Below, piece by piece: positions 1 through 14,300 of a stretch of DNA of 64,000 nt. Origin of the DNA: Pelecanus crispus (taxonomy: Eukaryota > Chordata > Aves > Pelecaniformes > Pelecanidae); contig NC_134643.1 in assembly GCF_030463565.1 (NCBI RefSeq), positions 41,702,221 to 41,766,220 on the forward strand, read 5' to 3'. Position 1 is the stretch's first letter, and each line of letters starts with the position of its first letter. The notes below the pieces were generated by a model. It was not told where the DNA came from and ran no database searches. It worked only from the letters and a program-made list of their open reading frames with translations. A program made the translations under genes and the position numbers.

Positions 1-3000
1 ATATGTGTACACAGCTTCTAGGTCAACATTCTTCTGAATAAAGTCCCTGTGTATTTTTGTAACAACTGCCCTTTCTTTCCATTTCATTCCTGCTACAAAT
101 CTCAGATCAGGATGTGCTAAGTAGTGGGGATTTTGTGGTGGTGTTTGAGATTAGATTAATTAGCTTTGCAAAATCTGATTAACGTGCACAGAAACACATA
201 TGTTACAATCTACTAACTTATACCTTACTTCACAAAAATAATAATGAGACCTTAACAAAATCATACCGAAGAAACCAAAAACCCCCAAATCCTTTGTTTG
301 GAGTATCTGAGCCCTAAGAGTAGGGAAAGAAGAAAAAAGTTACATTTGAGATCTGTACAGACCATCATGAACCTGAAAGGTTTTTTTATCAAAAGTGAAA
401 AAGAGACAACACATGCCGTAGCATGGAGTCGGAAGAAGACTTAAGAGTATCATCCTTTCCTCAGGGGCTCCATGCAAATGCACACTTGAACACAGGCACT
501 AGCATTCTCCAAAGCCTTTGTGCTGTATCCAGGAAGGATGCAGGCATTTAAAGCAGGACTGAAGTTGGAACTGTGGCCCTGAGACCAGAACTGGGATCCA
601 AATAAGATTCATCAGCTGTTGCCTAATCTTGAAGTTGCTTAAATTCACCCAGTATATGTATCTGTTTGATTCAGTGTTTTCCCTTCCATTACCACCGTAG
701 ATGTGGTCAGGATTCAGAAAAAACATGTTCCACTAGCTTCAAATCTCTGAGTAACTGAATGCAACAGACATTCAGAGAGACATTTAACACATATTCATGG
801 AACTGGACCTTCTAGACACAGCAGTTGTAAGCATGAAGTTTATTTTTTTTTAATACCCAGAGGTGGGATCACCCCTTTTTACAGAAGATCTTAAAGCATT
901 TACCAAGGAAGCAAGAAATGCAAACTCAACAGCTTACGGACATCTTTTGAGAGGACTCAAATTCCACATCTGGAGCTGTTGGCTAACATGGAGGCTATCA
1001 TGCAGAAAAGATCAGCTGCTATAACAGCACTTTAGAGCAGAGAGGATGTTTCTGAACGGTAGCAATACAGACCACTTGCCAACCAGATGGGGTGTTCTGG
1101 GTTCTGTTGTTTGTTCCTGAGGCTGAAATAGGGAAAAAAATCACAAATCATCACTGTGAGGTATGTGTCCTAAACAGGAGGTACAGAAGCAGGTTTCTTC
1201 TTGGCCCTTCTGGATCAATGAATTTTGAATGCTTTTCTGGATGGTGTCACAACTTCAATAGTATGGGCAGGGTGTGATTTAAAGGCATCTTTTGGGAAGT
1301 AAGAAATGAGCATTTCCTGCCCTTGGTTATATGGGACTCCTGAGTCTCAGTAAGTGCCCCTGCCACATCACATCACATCTCAATGTGGAGCAACATGCAG
1401 GTCTACACCATCACCGCCATGGCACCCTGGGAGAATGAAACTGAAGTACACAGCCTAAACTTGAAGCCTCGTTGTGTTACAGCCAACTCCCTGATGTGAT
1501 CTTCAAGAGACCAAGACTGCAATGTTCACTTCAGAGTCCACTTACCTGCATCCAGATTTGCCCATCAAGCCAATGGCAGTGATCCCAGCTCTTCCAAGTC
1601 CTCAGATTGTTAGTCCTCAAGCTGTCAGTCTGTTAAGAGAAGCAGATGGCTGTCACACTATCAGCAAATGTGTAACCAAAGTAATACACTGAACTTTGAG
1701 GGTTTCCCACGAAAAGGATTCTAGACCAGGCATCCAAAGTTAGAATAACACACCTTTTGAAGCTGTAAGTCAGATTCCCTCCTTCAGCAGAGAATCAAGA
1801 TTCCTAACATGTCCTTCTGCCCCTCTGTAGAAATCCCCTGTACAGGCCTCTTGCAGATGTTTTTGGTTCCTCCTCTCTCCCCATGCTCAGCACAGCTAAC
1901 ACTAGCATTTAGCACAGGATGTGGGATACGGTCTAGGGGCATGGTGCCTAATTTTTAAACAGCCGTTAGTAGGGCTCTGAACTGGACAAATTGCTCAACT
2001 CTTATGAAAGTACAAGTGTGTTCAAAGGCGCTCATTAAATAACAATCTGTGAACAAATTCTATGCTCTTCTTTTTTAGACTCAACTTGATAGAGTCTACA
2101 ACACTCTGAGGCTTCTCATACAAAAAGTACTGCAAACCTAAAGGAACCATGTCCTCACAGGGTGTTTAACCAAAATCTATTTAAAAATTTAAGTTAAACC
2201 AATGCAACTAGCTTCTGCAGGCAAAGCTCAGGGCATGCTGCCCTGCATTTATTCTGTATATGCAGACTCCTCCAAAGGGAGCACAGGGCATAAGTTCCCA
2301 GGTTTGACAACAGTCCATTCCATATAATCCTGAATTAACTTGCAAAAAGGCCAGCCTGTGTTGGTTAATGCCATTCTGGCTATGGGTTTAGTACACACTG
2401 TTCCCCCTAATACTCTCAATGCTCCACATTCTTACTCCATTTGAGCACTGTGCATGCTCACTTTTGGTGCAACATTCATATTTCACCTATCATGCAAAAT
2501 TCCTCATGCCATCACTAGCAGACCTACCAGGAGATCTAAAGACATTACAGCACTTACACATAGCTCTAAAAAAAGGCTGCTTGGTTTATTGCTCTGTCCC
2601 TAGCAAAATCTTTCCACTCAAAGCCAGTACATGCCAGAGAGCATGGGCAAAGTTGACTATTCCTTATAGCTGCTAAAAACCAAAGAGTAGGGATTGCTAT
2701 ATGAGGAGGGAAGTGAACTAAGGTAGATACAGCAAAGGTTGCCTGTCCTCTTCTATGTGTCACCAGTCTTCTATGCTTGCATGAGCTGAAACACGAATTT
2801 TAAGAAAGATGAATATTTAGAAATAAAAAATCTGGTCACTTTTAAACTGAAACTTAGCTCATGTTTCATGCGTGGAATTAGGAGACTTTCATAAAACCTC
2901 TTGTCTGGCCTTGGATGATTCTGAGGTATTTTTGTTGGGCCCCAAACTCTATAAACTAGCCACTACTAACAACTTCCTTCTGTGAGAGTCTCTGTTTCAA

Positions 3001-4844
3001 ACTACAGCAAAATTCAAAGGTTAAGTCCAAAATAAACAGTTCCTGTAGAAGTAAATTGATAAATAGCTCCCTTGTAATCATATAATTAGTGGTACAATGT
3101 GTTAACCACTTTTGTGAAAGCAATTTAAATGCTCACCATTCACATTGTCAAAAATATCATTGACCTAGTTGCTTAAAAACAATTGATGAAATGAATGTTG
3201 GTCTTTACTGTGGTTATTAATGCTAGGGCAGATCTTGCTGTGTGCAGACAGCAACAGACCCATCATCAGTACACATCCACACTGGTTTTTTTTATTCTTT
3301 CCTAAGAAAATTAGGAGGTTGGGGCAGGGTGGCAAGGACCCACATCTGGCCTACTCACTTATCCCGGGTCATTGGATCCACTAGACAAACTTGCTACATA
3401 CTAAGCATCAGCAGCTGTTAGGAAAAATTGTACCTCAATGAATTCAAAACATGTGATATCTAAAGCTTTAGTAGTACAATCATACTTCACAGAACATGAA
3501 ATGCCCACAGTCGAGTGATTCGATCCCTAAAGGCTTTCACATCAGAGAACACCTGAAAAAATTATAGGGATAGACTCTTACGTTTGCAAACCAAGTAAAA
3601 CCCAGGGTAACAAAAAGGATCTTAAGGAAATTTTCAACCCCTCATTGGGAAATAGAGATCAAGACGATTAGAACTAAGTATGATTAGGTCTAAAATAATG
3701 CTGGAATTCAGTCAACAGAAGCAAATATCCTCATTTTAACTTTATCCAAGATCATCACCAAGACTGAAAAATTTCTGCAGTCTGCAAAATAAAAGGTCTA
3801 GTCCTTATGTGTGAAGACACTTGCCTGCTGTTAAGCTGGTAATTATAGAATAACATTTCTCAATATGTAGAACATTCCTTAGGATATGGACTAACTTTGG
3901 TGGGCAACTCTCCTAACAGAGGCTGAGCTGCCATTATTAAAAACTAAAAACTACAGCTCTAATTCTTGCACTTGTGAAAGGTACCTGCAAAAAATGGAGC
4001 AATTGGTTCAGAAGGGTCTGCCTGCAACTTACACTCTTAGGCATGCACTAAATCCACCGACTAGAAGAGGTGCTAATGCCAGTACTGCTCACTATTTCCC
4101 TACTGATGCATGTACAAAGGAAAAAGTATGTTAGTAGGAATCCTTACCCCAGTGTTTCTGAGAGTAAGCAGTAAAACCGGCATGTAATAAGGATGAACTA
4201 GAATATACATATGCTAAGGTGTTTGCCTTCAAAAGCTCATGGAAAAGCAATGGGTTTGATTGATTTCATTTTGAAAGGGACCTCAGCTTTTAAAAGACTG
4301 AGAAGTGCCATTACAGGAAGATGTAATGATTTTACAATAACAGCAGATACCCAAATAGCAACAAACCACTGCACACAAAATGCCTGACTTGCTAGTAAAC
4401 AGCTGTGCAGCCCATGTCTATTATTTTAAATTTTCAATTTTCAGTTCCTTGCCTCCTTGGCTTAAAAGAAGATTCTTTACTAATAAACTAATAAACCTAC
4501 CTATTATCTTCCATTCAAATGTCATTTAACAATAGTTTGACCCAGATGAGCTGCTCCCATGCTTTTATATCAGCACACCTAGTTTCAGGACCATAACCCC
4601 ACTTCTGGCTGATGACCTCCCCATGAATGCTACAGCTCCCCTGTCTGGGAAACACTAACCTTGATTGTAGGACTCACAGGAGAATGAGCAGAAATGTCAC
4701 CACCTTCAGAAATAAATGTATAGTCAATATACCTTTCACTATGAGTTCTCAGTATAAATACAGACACACTCAATCACATACACAGGTACACAAATGTCCC
4801 TTCAGGCAAGCTATAAACTAATGAGGATATTTTTCTTACACCCT
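1..4844. other. Upstream non-coding DNA, no gene recognised
   Basis: AT-rich sequence with short chance reading frames on both strands. None has a recognisable domain, plausible splice sites around it, or codon use unlike the surroundings. I see no transposon with a clear end and no structural RNA. It lies more than 22 kb upstream of the LGR5 first exon and is best described as intergenic, though it could be an intron of a gene whose exons are outside the window. Conserved non-coding elements cannot be judged from one sequence. Confidence 0.55.
4840..4844. repeat. Target-site duplication (left copy) of solo LTR
   Basis: The bases ACCCT here are repeated at 5395-5399, immediately outside the two ends of the LTR. 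This fixes the insertion boundaries and shows that the solo LTR came from one intact insertion. Confidence 0.85.
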
Positions 4845-5394
4845 TGTTGTGGTTTAACCCCAGCTGGCAACTAAGCACCACACAGCTGCTCATTGACCTT
4901 CCTCCCCTGGTGGGATGGGGGAGAAAATCGGGGGAAAAAAAGTAAAATCCATGGGTTGAGATAAAGACAGTTTAATAGGACAGCAGAGGAGGAGAAAATA
5001 ATAATAATAATGATAACAATGAAAGAATATACAAAGCAAGTGATGCACAATGCACTTGCTTACCACCTGCTGACCGATACCCAGACAGCTCCCGAGCAGC
5101 GATCGCTGCCCCCCGGCCAACTCCCCCCAGTTTCTATACTGAGCATGATGCCATATGGTATGGAATAGCCCTTTGGTCAGTTTGGGTCAGCTGTCCTGGC
5201 TGTGCCCCCTCACAGTTTCTTGTGCACCTGGCAGAGCATGGGAAGCTGAAAAGTCCTTGACTAGCATAAGCAGTACTTAGCAACAACTAAAACATCGGTG
5301 TGTTATCAACATTCTTCTCCTACTAAATCCAAAACACAGCACTGTGCCAGCTACTAGGAAGAAAATTAACTCTATCCCAGCTGAAACCAGGACA
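4845..5394 (-). mobile_element. Solo LTR of an avian ERVL-like retrovirus, minus orientation
   Basis: On the minus strand this 550-bp element begins TGTCCTGGTTTCAGCTGGG and ends with AAACCACAACA, so it has the TG...CA ends of an LTR. The 5 bases ACCCT occur directly before it (4840-4844) and directly after it (5395-5399). This is a 5-bp target duplication, as made by ERVL-type integrases. No internal retroviral sequence flanks it, so it is a solo LTR left by recombination between two LTRs. It has an ATTAAA-type poly(A) signal on the minus strand near 4972, an AT-rich microsatellite near 5000-5025 and a perfect 14-bp palindrome centred on GCGATCGC (5096-5109). It resembles the LTR at 63496 more than the LTRs of the provirus at 33.6-40.4 kb. 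Confidence 0.9.
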
Positions 5395-8300
5395 ACCCTG
5401 GACAAAGAAAAAGGAAAAAAGAGAAGTTTATATTGTTACAGATATTTCTGGTTTTAAATACTCGGGAAGAACTTTGATACTTGAGTAACAGGCCAGTTCT
5501 TAGATGGACTGTACAAATAATTGTGCGAAGAATCATATCCAGGGTAACAGTGTCAGCGTTTGATGTCCACATAAAGCAGTATTCTGGCACACACAGCTCC
5601 TATGATAGACTTGGAAGCAAGAAGACAAACCAATTTTCAAGGAAATAGCAAGCCAAATCTATTAAATAATAGACATGGTGTTGAAGCCAGTCATTCAGTC
5701 CCCACTAGTTCAAATGTTCTTCCATACTGACAGGGCTTGGAACCCAAGTCATACTGAAGAATGCCATTTAGCATCAGTGATGAAAATAACGAAAATTAAG
5801 ACTGGAGCTGTAAAAGCAAATGGAAAAACGTGATGTAGGATCAAGGTTGCCATGTGCTCTTTGTTGTGGAAAATACCTAGAAAGTGACTTTGTCTATAAA
5901 ATGGACAATATATATAAAGACACAATAGAATAAAATAGCTCCAGATCAACAGGAACCACTGAGAAGGCCGGAATTTGGATTCTAGGAATTCAACCCTTCG
6001 ACGAGCTCCATTCTACAATTATTCTTGTTCAGAACAATTCCTCTTCTACAAGTCCATACTATTAAAAAGAACAATCATTTCAAAAGACCATCACCTGATT
6101 GCTGGGTGTTAGCTCCCCTCATGGATCGTATAGTGCAAACATAGTAATTTCTGTCCAGCCTAGAGAAATGCAGCTTAGCACAGATCTAGGAACAGTTGCT
6201 AAAGGCAAAACTAGCATACTGTGACATCAAGCAGGTAATATTTCTGCTTGTTTGCTTTCCACTCCTTTTCTCACTTTGAGTGTATACCTCCTTTTAGAAA
6301 AGTAGAATTGGGATCTACTTAATGTTCATATTTTTGTCCTTTTAACAGAAAACAAAAGTTAAATCCTTCCTTGACACAGCTGTGTAGAACAGAGTAGAAG
6401 AAATCTTCAGCATGTTGGGGGACACATGGGGGGAAGGGGAGGCAATAGACTTTCATTGCGTTGTTTCAGACTTGCAGGAAGAAAGACAAGATGCAGGGGA
6501 TGTGGTTTATTTTGGCTGCAGCTCTATTAACTCAACTCCTCTGGGAACTACCATCAATAACTTGTACAGTACAGGTTGTCATTCTTTCCATAACCATTCC
6601 CACCTGCTGGAGAGCTGCAGTTGGCCTCGTTTCTCCCATCTCCCACCCCCCACACCTCCACAGCTGGTCACCACCTTGCTACTGACCACCATATCCCCTA
6701 AGAAAGAGTAAAGGGGCTGGAAGAGGCAATTCTCCTCACTGTTACAGACTTCAGCAATTCCTAGTTGCCCTCAGCTTCCTACCTTTCTCTAAGTCCTCCT
6801 CCAGTTCCAGTTTATCAGACATTCAGGCCTTCATGGAACAAATACCTGTACTGCACATCTGCCTTATGGAGGAGACAGCAATTAGTTCAGCTGAGCTTCT
6901 TCACCCCTCTGCCCTGTTTCCCAGAGAGCTAACAGTTCACATTTGCTGCTAAGCATAAAGCTGTTATCAAACTCTGGGTATACAGACTCAGCCAAGTGCC
7001 TCAAATAGAAATAAATGCCATTTATCCAGAATGATGATTATCATGACAGTTAAGATTGCTGTAACAATGTTTACTTAGATCAATATTTGAAAATACCATT
7101 TTAAATAGCAAAGGAAGTTTTTTTTACACTGGTCAGAGAAAGTGAGAAGCAGAGGGCAATCTAATTTCCATGGGTTTTATATATGCATCAGATGATCTGT
7201 TGACCTCACATTTTCAACTTTGTTCTTTAGCTCTAACAATGGGCATGATACCAGCAGAGAGAGAAACGAGGGCTTGGAATGAGAGGGACAATGTGCTTCA
7301 CAAGAGCCAAGACTGTATGGAAGTGGGGATGTGCCTATTGACTGTCTGCACATGCAGTCAATCCCTTGGGTTGCTCACCGACGAAGTTGACATGAAATGT
7401 GTGTCTGCATGTACACCTGTTCCTCAACTTCCCTGGCACGAAGATGGGCCCTATGTGTGCAAATCACATGTGGAGGAATGAAGGTTGAACAAATGCAGCA
7501 AGAATTACACTCCCATCCAAAGTCTGTCCTTTAAGAAAATAGCAAATACACAATCAAAAGCACGCACAGAAAAGGTTTTCTGATACAATGTCAGCCATTT
7601 ATCAGGTAAAAGGCACAAAAGTGTCTATGGAAAATTCCATCTGGTATTCCAATGGTATGACCACTGCATCTTAAAAAGCAATAGTCTATTTTTATTTCTT
7701 TTCCTTTTTTCTTTTATTTCTGTTCCTCTAAGATTTTTTTATTTGTTTTGGCCATGTATTTACATTTTCTATGAATTACCAGTGAAAGCAGGAAAGGCCT
7801 TCTAGGACCTTCAGTGCAACAAGTGTGTTTGGAAATACTTATATTTCTTAAGCCATTACAATGCAGTTGTATGCAGTAGCTATGCTATCACTGTCACGCC
7901 ATTTTAGATAATTATCTCCCTTCTGCAAACAACAGCTAATGCAGACCCACTGACCCTTCCTCCTTCTGAACTGATTCTCTTTTGTCCTTTCTCATTGCTT
8001 CATTAAGCAAATTAAAATAATTAAAAGCTATTCCAGTTGTAGATGCAGTGAAAGATCAGAAATGGGTCTGTTCCCATTGACTTCAGAGAAAATGGGTCAT
8101 CAGCGTGCATGATGCTGGCTCCAGGAATATAAAATTAAGAGGACTTTGCATTTCTGTTTTGGTATTTATTTATTTTTTCACAGTCAATTAATAAGTAAAG
8201 TCAACTGCATAAAGGAAAAATGCATATGTCAAAATGGAACACATTTTCATCTGGCTTTTATATTTTCTAAATGAATTCCCTTGAATATGAATTATATAAT

Positions 8301-11300
8301 TGAAACAGAAATTATATATTTATTGCTCATAAAAATCTGTCATGCGCAAGATATTGAATGTTGAACTACTTAAAGAAATTTACTCCTTTGCATTTTTCAC
8401 AAGAAGTTCCATTATGGGAACTGATGGATCTTTTCTGGAATCAGGGACATTTGTCTCCGTTCCCAAATGCAGAAGAATGGAAATACAGTATTCTATCATT
8501 TTGCTGCCCTTGGTCCAGGTCCATTCAATTTTTTTCCTAATGTTTTGGAAACATACAGACATGAAAACCAATGTCTGCCTGGCCCAGCAGGAGATAGTAA
8601 AATACTTCACAAACACCAGATGGGATTTTAACAATCTTTGTAAAATATAAAAAGCTCGAAGTGTTCTCTGCAAACCTAAAACTGAACATGTTTCATCTCA
8701 TTATAAGCCTTTTTTTCACCTAGTGAATTCCTTTATATATTCTGTTAGAAGACTGACACTAACAGACCTCTGATGTTTAAAAGGAAACCCAAAAATCAAC
8801 CTCTTTGGAAAATAATATTGATACATATGATAAAATACTTGTGTGATGTCACCAGTCTAAGTCCTATGTAATCATTGTAATGTGACTCCATGGTCTCAAT
8901 GCTGGGAAAAAACATAATGGTATTTTTTTGTTTCATTCTTCTATTAAATAACTAAGGCATTTGTGGGTTTTAAGATATTGTATTATGTTTTTGTTTCTAA
9001 CCATCAGATAACACTTTAAAAGTAAAAAAGCAGACTGCCTATCCATCATCACGTTGAAAGAAATAATAATGAGTCCCTACTCCTCCAGGATTAGGAATGC
9101 TGTAAGATGGAAAATTTTAAGAAATCTACTTTCACCACAAGACACAAAATGATTTAACCTGAAATTGTTTGGGGGATATGAGCCAGCTGCAGTGAATTTC
9201 TTATTAAAAAAGGGAAACATTTCAAAAGTATTGAGAAGAGTTATTTAGACAATTTTCTAACTAATTTTCTGTTTGATCAGTTTTCCTTTCAAAGCTTTAA
9301 TCTCAAAATGTAAGGCAGTAATAGCTGAAATAATACTCCTTAAAAATGGAGTTACATATTTAGAAACAATCAAAAAGAACAATTCATGTCAAAGCAGTAG
9401 TTAAGTTCACAACCATTTTGAAATGTCAACATATTGCCCTGACAAGGTATGGACAGAATCATCAAAATCTTGAAAGCTTTCCCAGGAAGGAAAATAATTT
9501 TAAACTGTATGAAACAATGAAGTTAATTTACATGCAATGTAATATAATTCTCTAGAAGGAAACCCTGTCTATATACAACCAGCCTTGCAGCCTACCTGTT
9601 CTCTTAAATCCAAACAGTATTTGAATTAACTGAATATTTAGAAGTATACTGTACAGAAGTATTCTTATTTTCCTGACTAAACATTTCTGCTTATAGGGTA
9701 CCTGCACTTTCCCAAACAAAGGATATACAACTCTCATATAATTTGATAATTTTCTGCCTCCATCAGACAAAGCAGTTATTCCAAGGCTAGATCTGTAGCT
9801 AGCATAGGTGTGTGCTTTCTTGATGCCAGAACCCTGGTCTCCCTGACTTGGTAAGCTGCAAAGTCAAACTTTATGACTTCCTTTTGACAGCAGTCTCTTG
9901 CGTTCCCAATATAGCACAGTGATCTGGGTTTAACAAAAGGACTCTCTCTTCTCGGCATGCACTGCAGTTGGAGCCGCTGCACTCTCAGGGGAAGTGACAG
10001 CCTGTGACTCCAGAAAGCCTGGAGTTCCTCCTTCTCACTTCCTGGCCGAATGCTGTGATGCAAATGGGACAGTAGCACTGGCATTGCTCTAGAAGGCGAG
10101 TGGTCAGGCCTGACCACTGAGTGCAAACATGAGGTTGGCTTTGGATGGGGGAGACATTTCAAATTTCTGCAACCCAGCAGAACTCAGGTGGGAGAAGAGG
10201 GCCCTCTTACCCACCCTGGGGGCACTTCTGCATGGGCCTGGGGGCAATTTCAAGGGGAATCAGGGTCACACTGAAGGAATTTCAGGCAGCACCAGATGTA
10301 GATAATGGTGGAAAATAGCTTTTTTGGCTGCTTCTTCAGGAATTGGGTACCTCATTTCAATGCAGTTTCAGCAATCTCCAACTTCAGCTTAGGGAGCTGT
10401 GGTGGTAATACAAAATAGCTCAGTTTAAAAAGATCTAATTCCAGAAATGCCTATTGCCATCTGAAGGTACTTAGCACACTGAGGCAGTCTAGATATTTTT
10501 GCATCAGGTTTACCAGATTCCCTCAGTTGCGATTTATATTTATCACTTAATTTTAAAGAGGTGTCAAAGGAATTGCGGCCCCCTAGAATATGCCCCTTTT
10601 AGCTGTGACTCTTGGATGACTTTATGAAGAAGAGTATTAAGTGCCTTTAAGTTTCCCTATCCCTTTGCACTGTAGGCCAGATTTTCATAAGGTGAAGCCC
10701 AATAGCCATATATTTTATGAGCCTAAATTTTGCACCAGCAAGTGCCACAATTGCATCCTCAAACATAGCTTTATTTCGAGAAAACAGACGGATATTTGGG
10801 TGACTGAGGGACCACTGGGGTCTTACTGAATTCAGTGTGAACACTTCCACCAACTTCAGTGGGATTTATGTTAACAGTAGAATTATATTTTTATTAAGAA
10901 AGATTTCTGTAGATAGTTGCATAAAACAAACAGCAAAAGGATGGAGTCAGATATGTCATGACCTCTGGCTTGCTTTGTGAAAATCCCACACTGAAGGTCA
11001 TGCAAGAAAGAATGATTTCAGGAGAGCCAGTGCTAGTATAATCTTTTTTTTATGCTTTTTGTAAAGTTGCTTGTTCTATTAATTTAGTAACAGATATTAC
11101 TATAGCTTCTGAAATGCTATGAATTATTAATTGATGATTTTTATTCTCTTCTCCTGCGGTGTATTATTGCACTTCCTGAGGGTTTTATGTGAAGTGCAGT
11201 TTGTGCTTCTTGGTTAAATATTTTTAAAACAGTAACACTGTCAGGATAAAGAAAAGCCAAAATAAATTCTACTCATGAAAATTGTATTTTGGTTAAGTAA

Positions 11301-14300
11301 TGTATATGCATCGCCTACACATTTGGCTGCATCCATTTACAGACAAAATCTGCCTTCATAGAAATTTATGTGCAGAAACAAGGGACAAACTTTAAAAGCT
11401 GGAACACTTCAGTAGAGATCTTTTTACAAGGGTCCTATAATTTGAGTTACTCAGTTCCACATGCAGCACCCCCTTGAAACCTACAGCAATTGTGAGCGTA
11501 CAGCCACGAAGAATTGGGTCCTATACATTCTTAGTGAGAAAGATATAAACAGTCAGTGTCCTGAGGGAATTCACAGAATAAAACCTATCTCGCTATGCAG
11601 TTGTGTACTAAAATACTCCACTGTAAAACTGTGGTCTTTCAGTATTTTTATTTCCCAGTGACCTCACAGATTTTGTATCAATTTTATTCAGTTACAAGTT
11701 AAAATATGCTTGTGCTTCCTTTTGTAAATGTCAACCCTCCAAACTAGGCCTGAAATATGACAGTCAAGATATGTTTTCTCAAGTTTATACTCATCAGCAT
11801 CACCAGTAAAAGATGCTCCACAGCTGGAGCTCCATTAGAAATGCTATTGTGCAAGACTGACAATAAGCCAAATCACTCTCATTAAATTTGTTGGCTCTCC
11901 AGAAAGAGAAGAGCAGCTAAAACATACTGGCAAGGGCTATGCCACCTTTGGAAGAGCTGCAAGCACTGTATGCTCCAGCTCTTGTCTGCCTGCTGCTCAC
12001 ACATGACTGTTGAAGGACAGGCTGCAGGCTGCAGGCTGCTTACTAAGGCCTGCCTGGCGGTGCATCAGTTTGTATCTGGGCCTGCACTGGCTTGCTTTCT
12101 GTTTGATTTTATGCTTCAGGATTCCTTACTCTGTACTTGAGCACCTTCATGAACCCTGAAAGAGCCTATAACTATAGACCATGAGTCCTGTGGCCCTCTG
12201 GGTTACATGAGAACTACCGTCTAGGGACTACACTCATACCTAGAGTCAGCGCAGTAAGCTGGCAAACCTCAGCACACAGTGGAAGCAAACCATAGCAGGA
12301 AAAATGTATCATTTTTAGTGGGCACCTTCACTTTATTCACAGTAATTGTCCTCAGAGTTGCCTACAAGGTGAGGAGTAGTCTCTTAATTTCAGTGGGAAA
12401 TGGGAAGCTGTACCTCCCTTCGCCTCCTTTGAAAATGGCTCTGTTAGTTTTGATTCTGTAAGAAAAAAAAGTCAGATTGAGAGAATTTTTTTTCCAATTT
12501 CTTTTTCGCCATAGAACAAACCTGTCAATTATTTGTGCTAGTACGTGTATGTGTCCAGATGCTGCTTTTCAAGTAATGCATCCTATCCAAGCTCCACATT
12601 ATGGCTCCATCCATGTCTAGTGCCTTCAACTGCACTAAGTTCTCATTCCTGTCTTCCCTTTCTCATCCAAGAGAGAGTCTATGAGGCTGAATGAGTCCTG
12701 AATTATATTGCTTTTAGTGGACCCAAATGCTAACTGCCCTTTCGGCATTTCAAAAGTTCCATCTGGAAACAATAATAAAGCTACTTTGCCTATAAGTAAC
12801 TTTATCCATCCTACTTACAACTTAAAGAACATTTTCTTTGTATTTCTATTTAAATAATTTGACGAAGAGATCTCTCAGACTCTGGCTGATTCTCCTTGTC
12901 TTGGCTAAAGGGTGCAGTGCACCCTTTCAACCTCCAAATATGATCTTTCTGTCTCTTCTGAAAAAAAAGTCTCCCTTTGAAGTTACTGAGGCAAGCCAGT
13001 GGCTCACCCGCCTGCTTCCATAAAATCTATTATTCATAAATTGGAACACCTACTTGATGACTGTAAAGGCACAAGCTACAGGCTTGGATTCAGTACATTT
13101 CAGCAAACATTCTCCCATGTTATTATTACAGTGGACAAACTTAATGTGCAGAAGAAATTATTTTAAAAGAATTTGTGCTTGTAAAGCAGATACAATACAC
13201 CTAATATAAAATGAAGTTAGAAAAAAATAGGTTTCATAGAATATACACTGTATTTTAATGAACAGTGCATGCTTCTCCCAGGATTTTTTAGGCAGCATAT
13301 GGAAAACCTTTTTCTCTTGCATTTTATGATAGGATCAAATAGGCTAAAACACAGATAGAACTGAGAGTAGGGTTATCGTATTCCTATTTTTACATCACTT
13401 CTTGAAAATCCAGGCATTCATATCAACAGCATCATCTGTTCTCCAGTATATTGAAAATGTGCTAGAAAATAAAAAAACTAATAAACCTAATGGCTAAAGC
13501 CATGCCCCTTTTTTGGTTTCAAAAAGCGATTTCTATTTAGCAATGGCCTTGATTCTTCAAGTGCATCTGTGGTGTGCAGTACTATCTAATGCAGCCACAT
13601 GGCTATTCACATGACTTGAGCTAGCTCAACTTTGCATTTGTCCTGAAAGATGTATCCGCTCTCTCAAAGCCAGCTCAGCTATATCAATATAGATATACAG
13701 AGGTATGTAAACACTGTAGTGAATTGTGCACAGCTATCTAATAAATGCCATCTATGTGGGGCACTTCTAAAGTAATCACATAAAAGCAGAGAGTTCTAAA
13801 AACCTCCAGTTTACTAAATCCATATATGTATCATACAGAGTCTAACTATATCTGCATTCTGTTGTCCTGGCAATGTCTGGGTGACTGCTGAAACACTGGA
13901 GATGCAGACGGTTCATGAACCTGAAGGAATATTGTCCTGTTTCTGTGTACTACTACTATCATGCTCATTTAAGTATCAAAAGGGTAAAAAACTTACAGAT
14001 GTGTTATTATAACTAAAATTATTTTAAGTAAATGTACATCATGCTACAAAGCAAATCTAAGAGCGATTGTGACAGGTGTTACAACAGCATCTGGAAAGAA
14101 TGGCAGTATCAGCTACACACCTGCCTTCACTCTTCTGATAGGCTCCATTAGGGGCACATGCCAGTACCATTAACCCCTTGGACTACATTATAGGTTCAGC
14201 ATTTTCAGCAAGTATCACTGAACAAAACAACCTGTAAAACATACACCAACTTCAAAGCCAGTTTTGCCAATGACATTTTCAATGCCAGTTCCTCCTGGTA

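Noticed and set aside
9776..10162. 128-codon minus-strand frame
   Set aside because: Starts with TTG, no recognisable motif, and composition like the flanking non-coding DNA.
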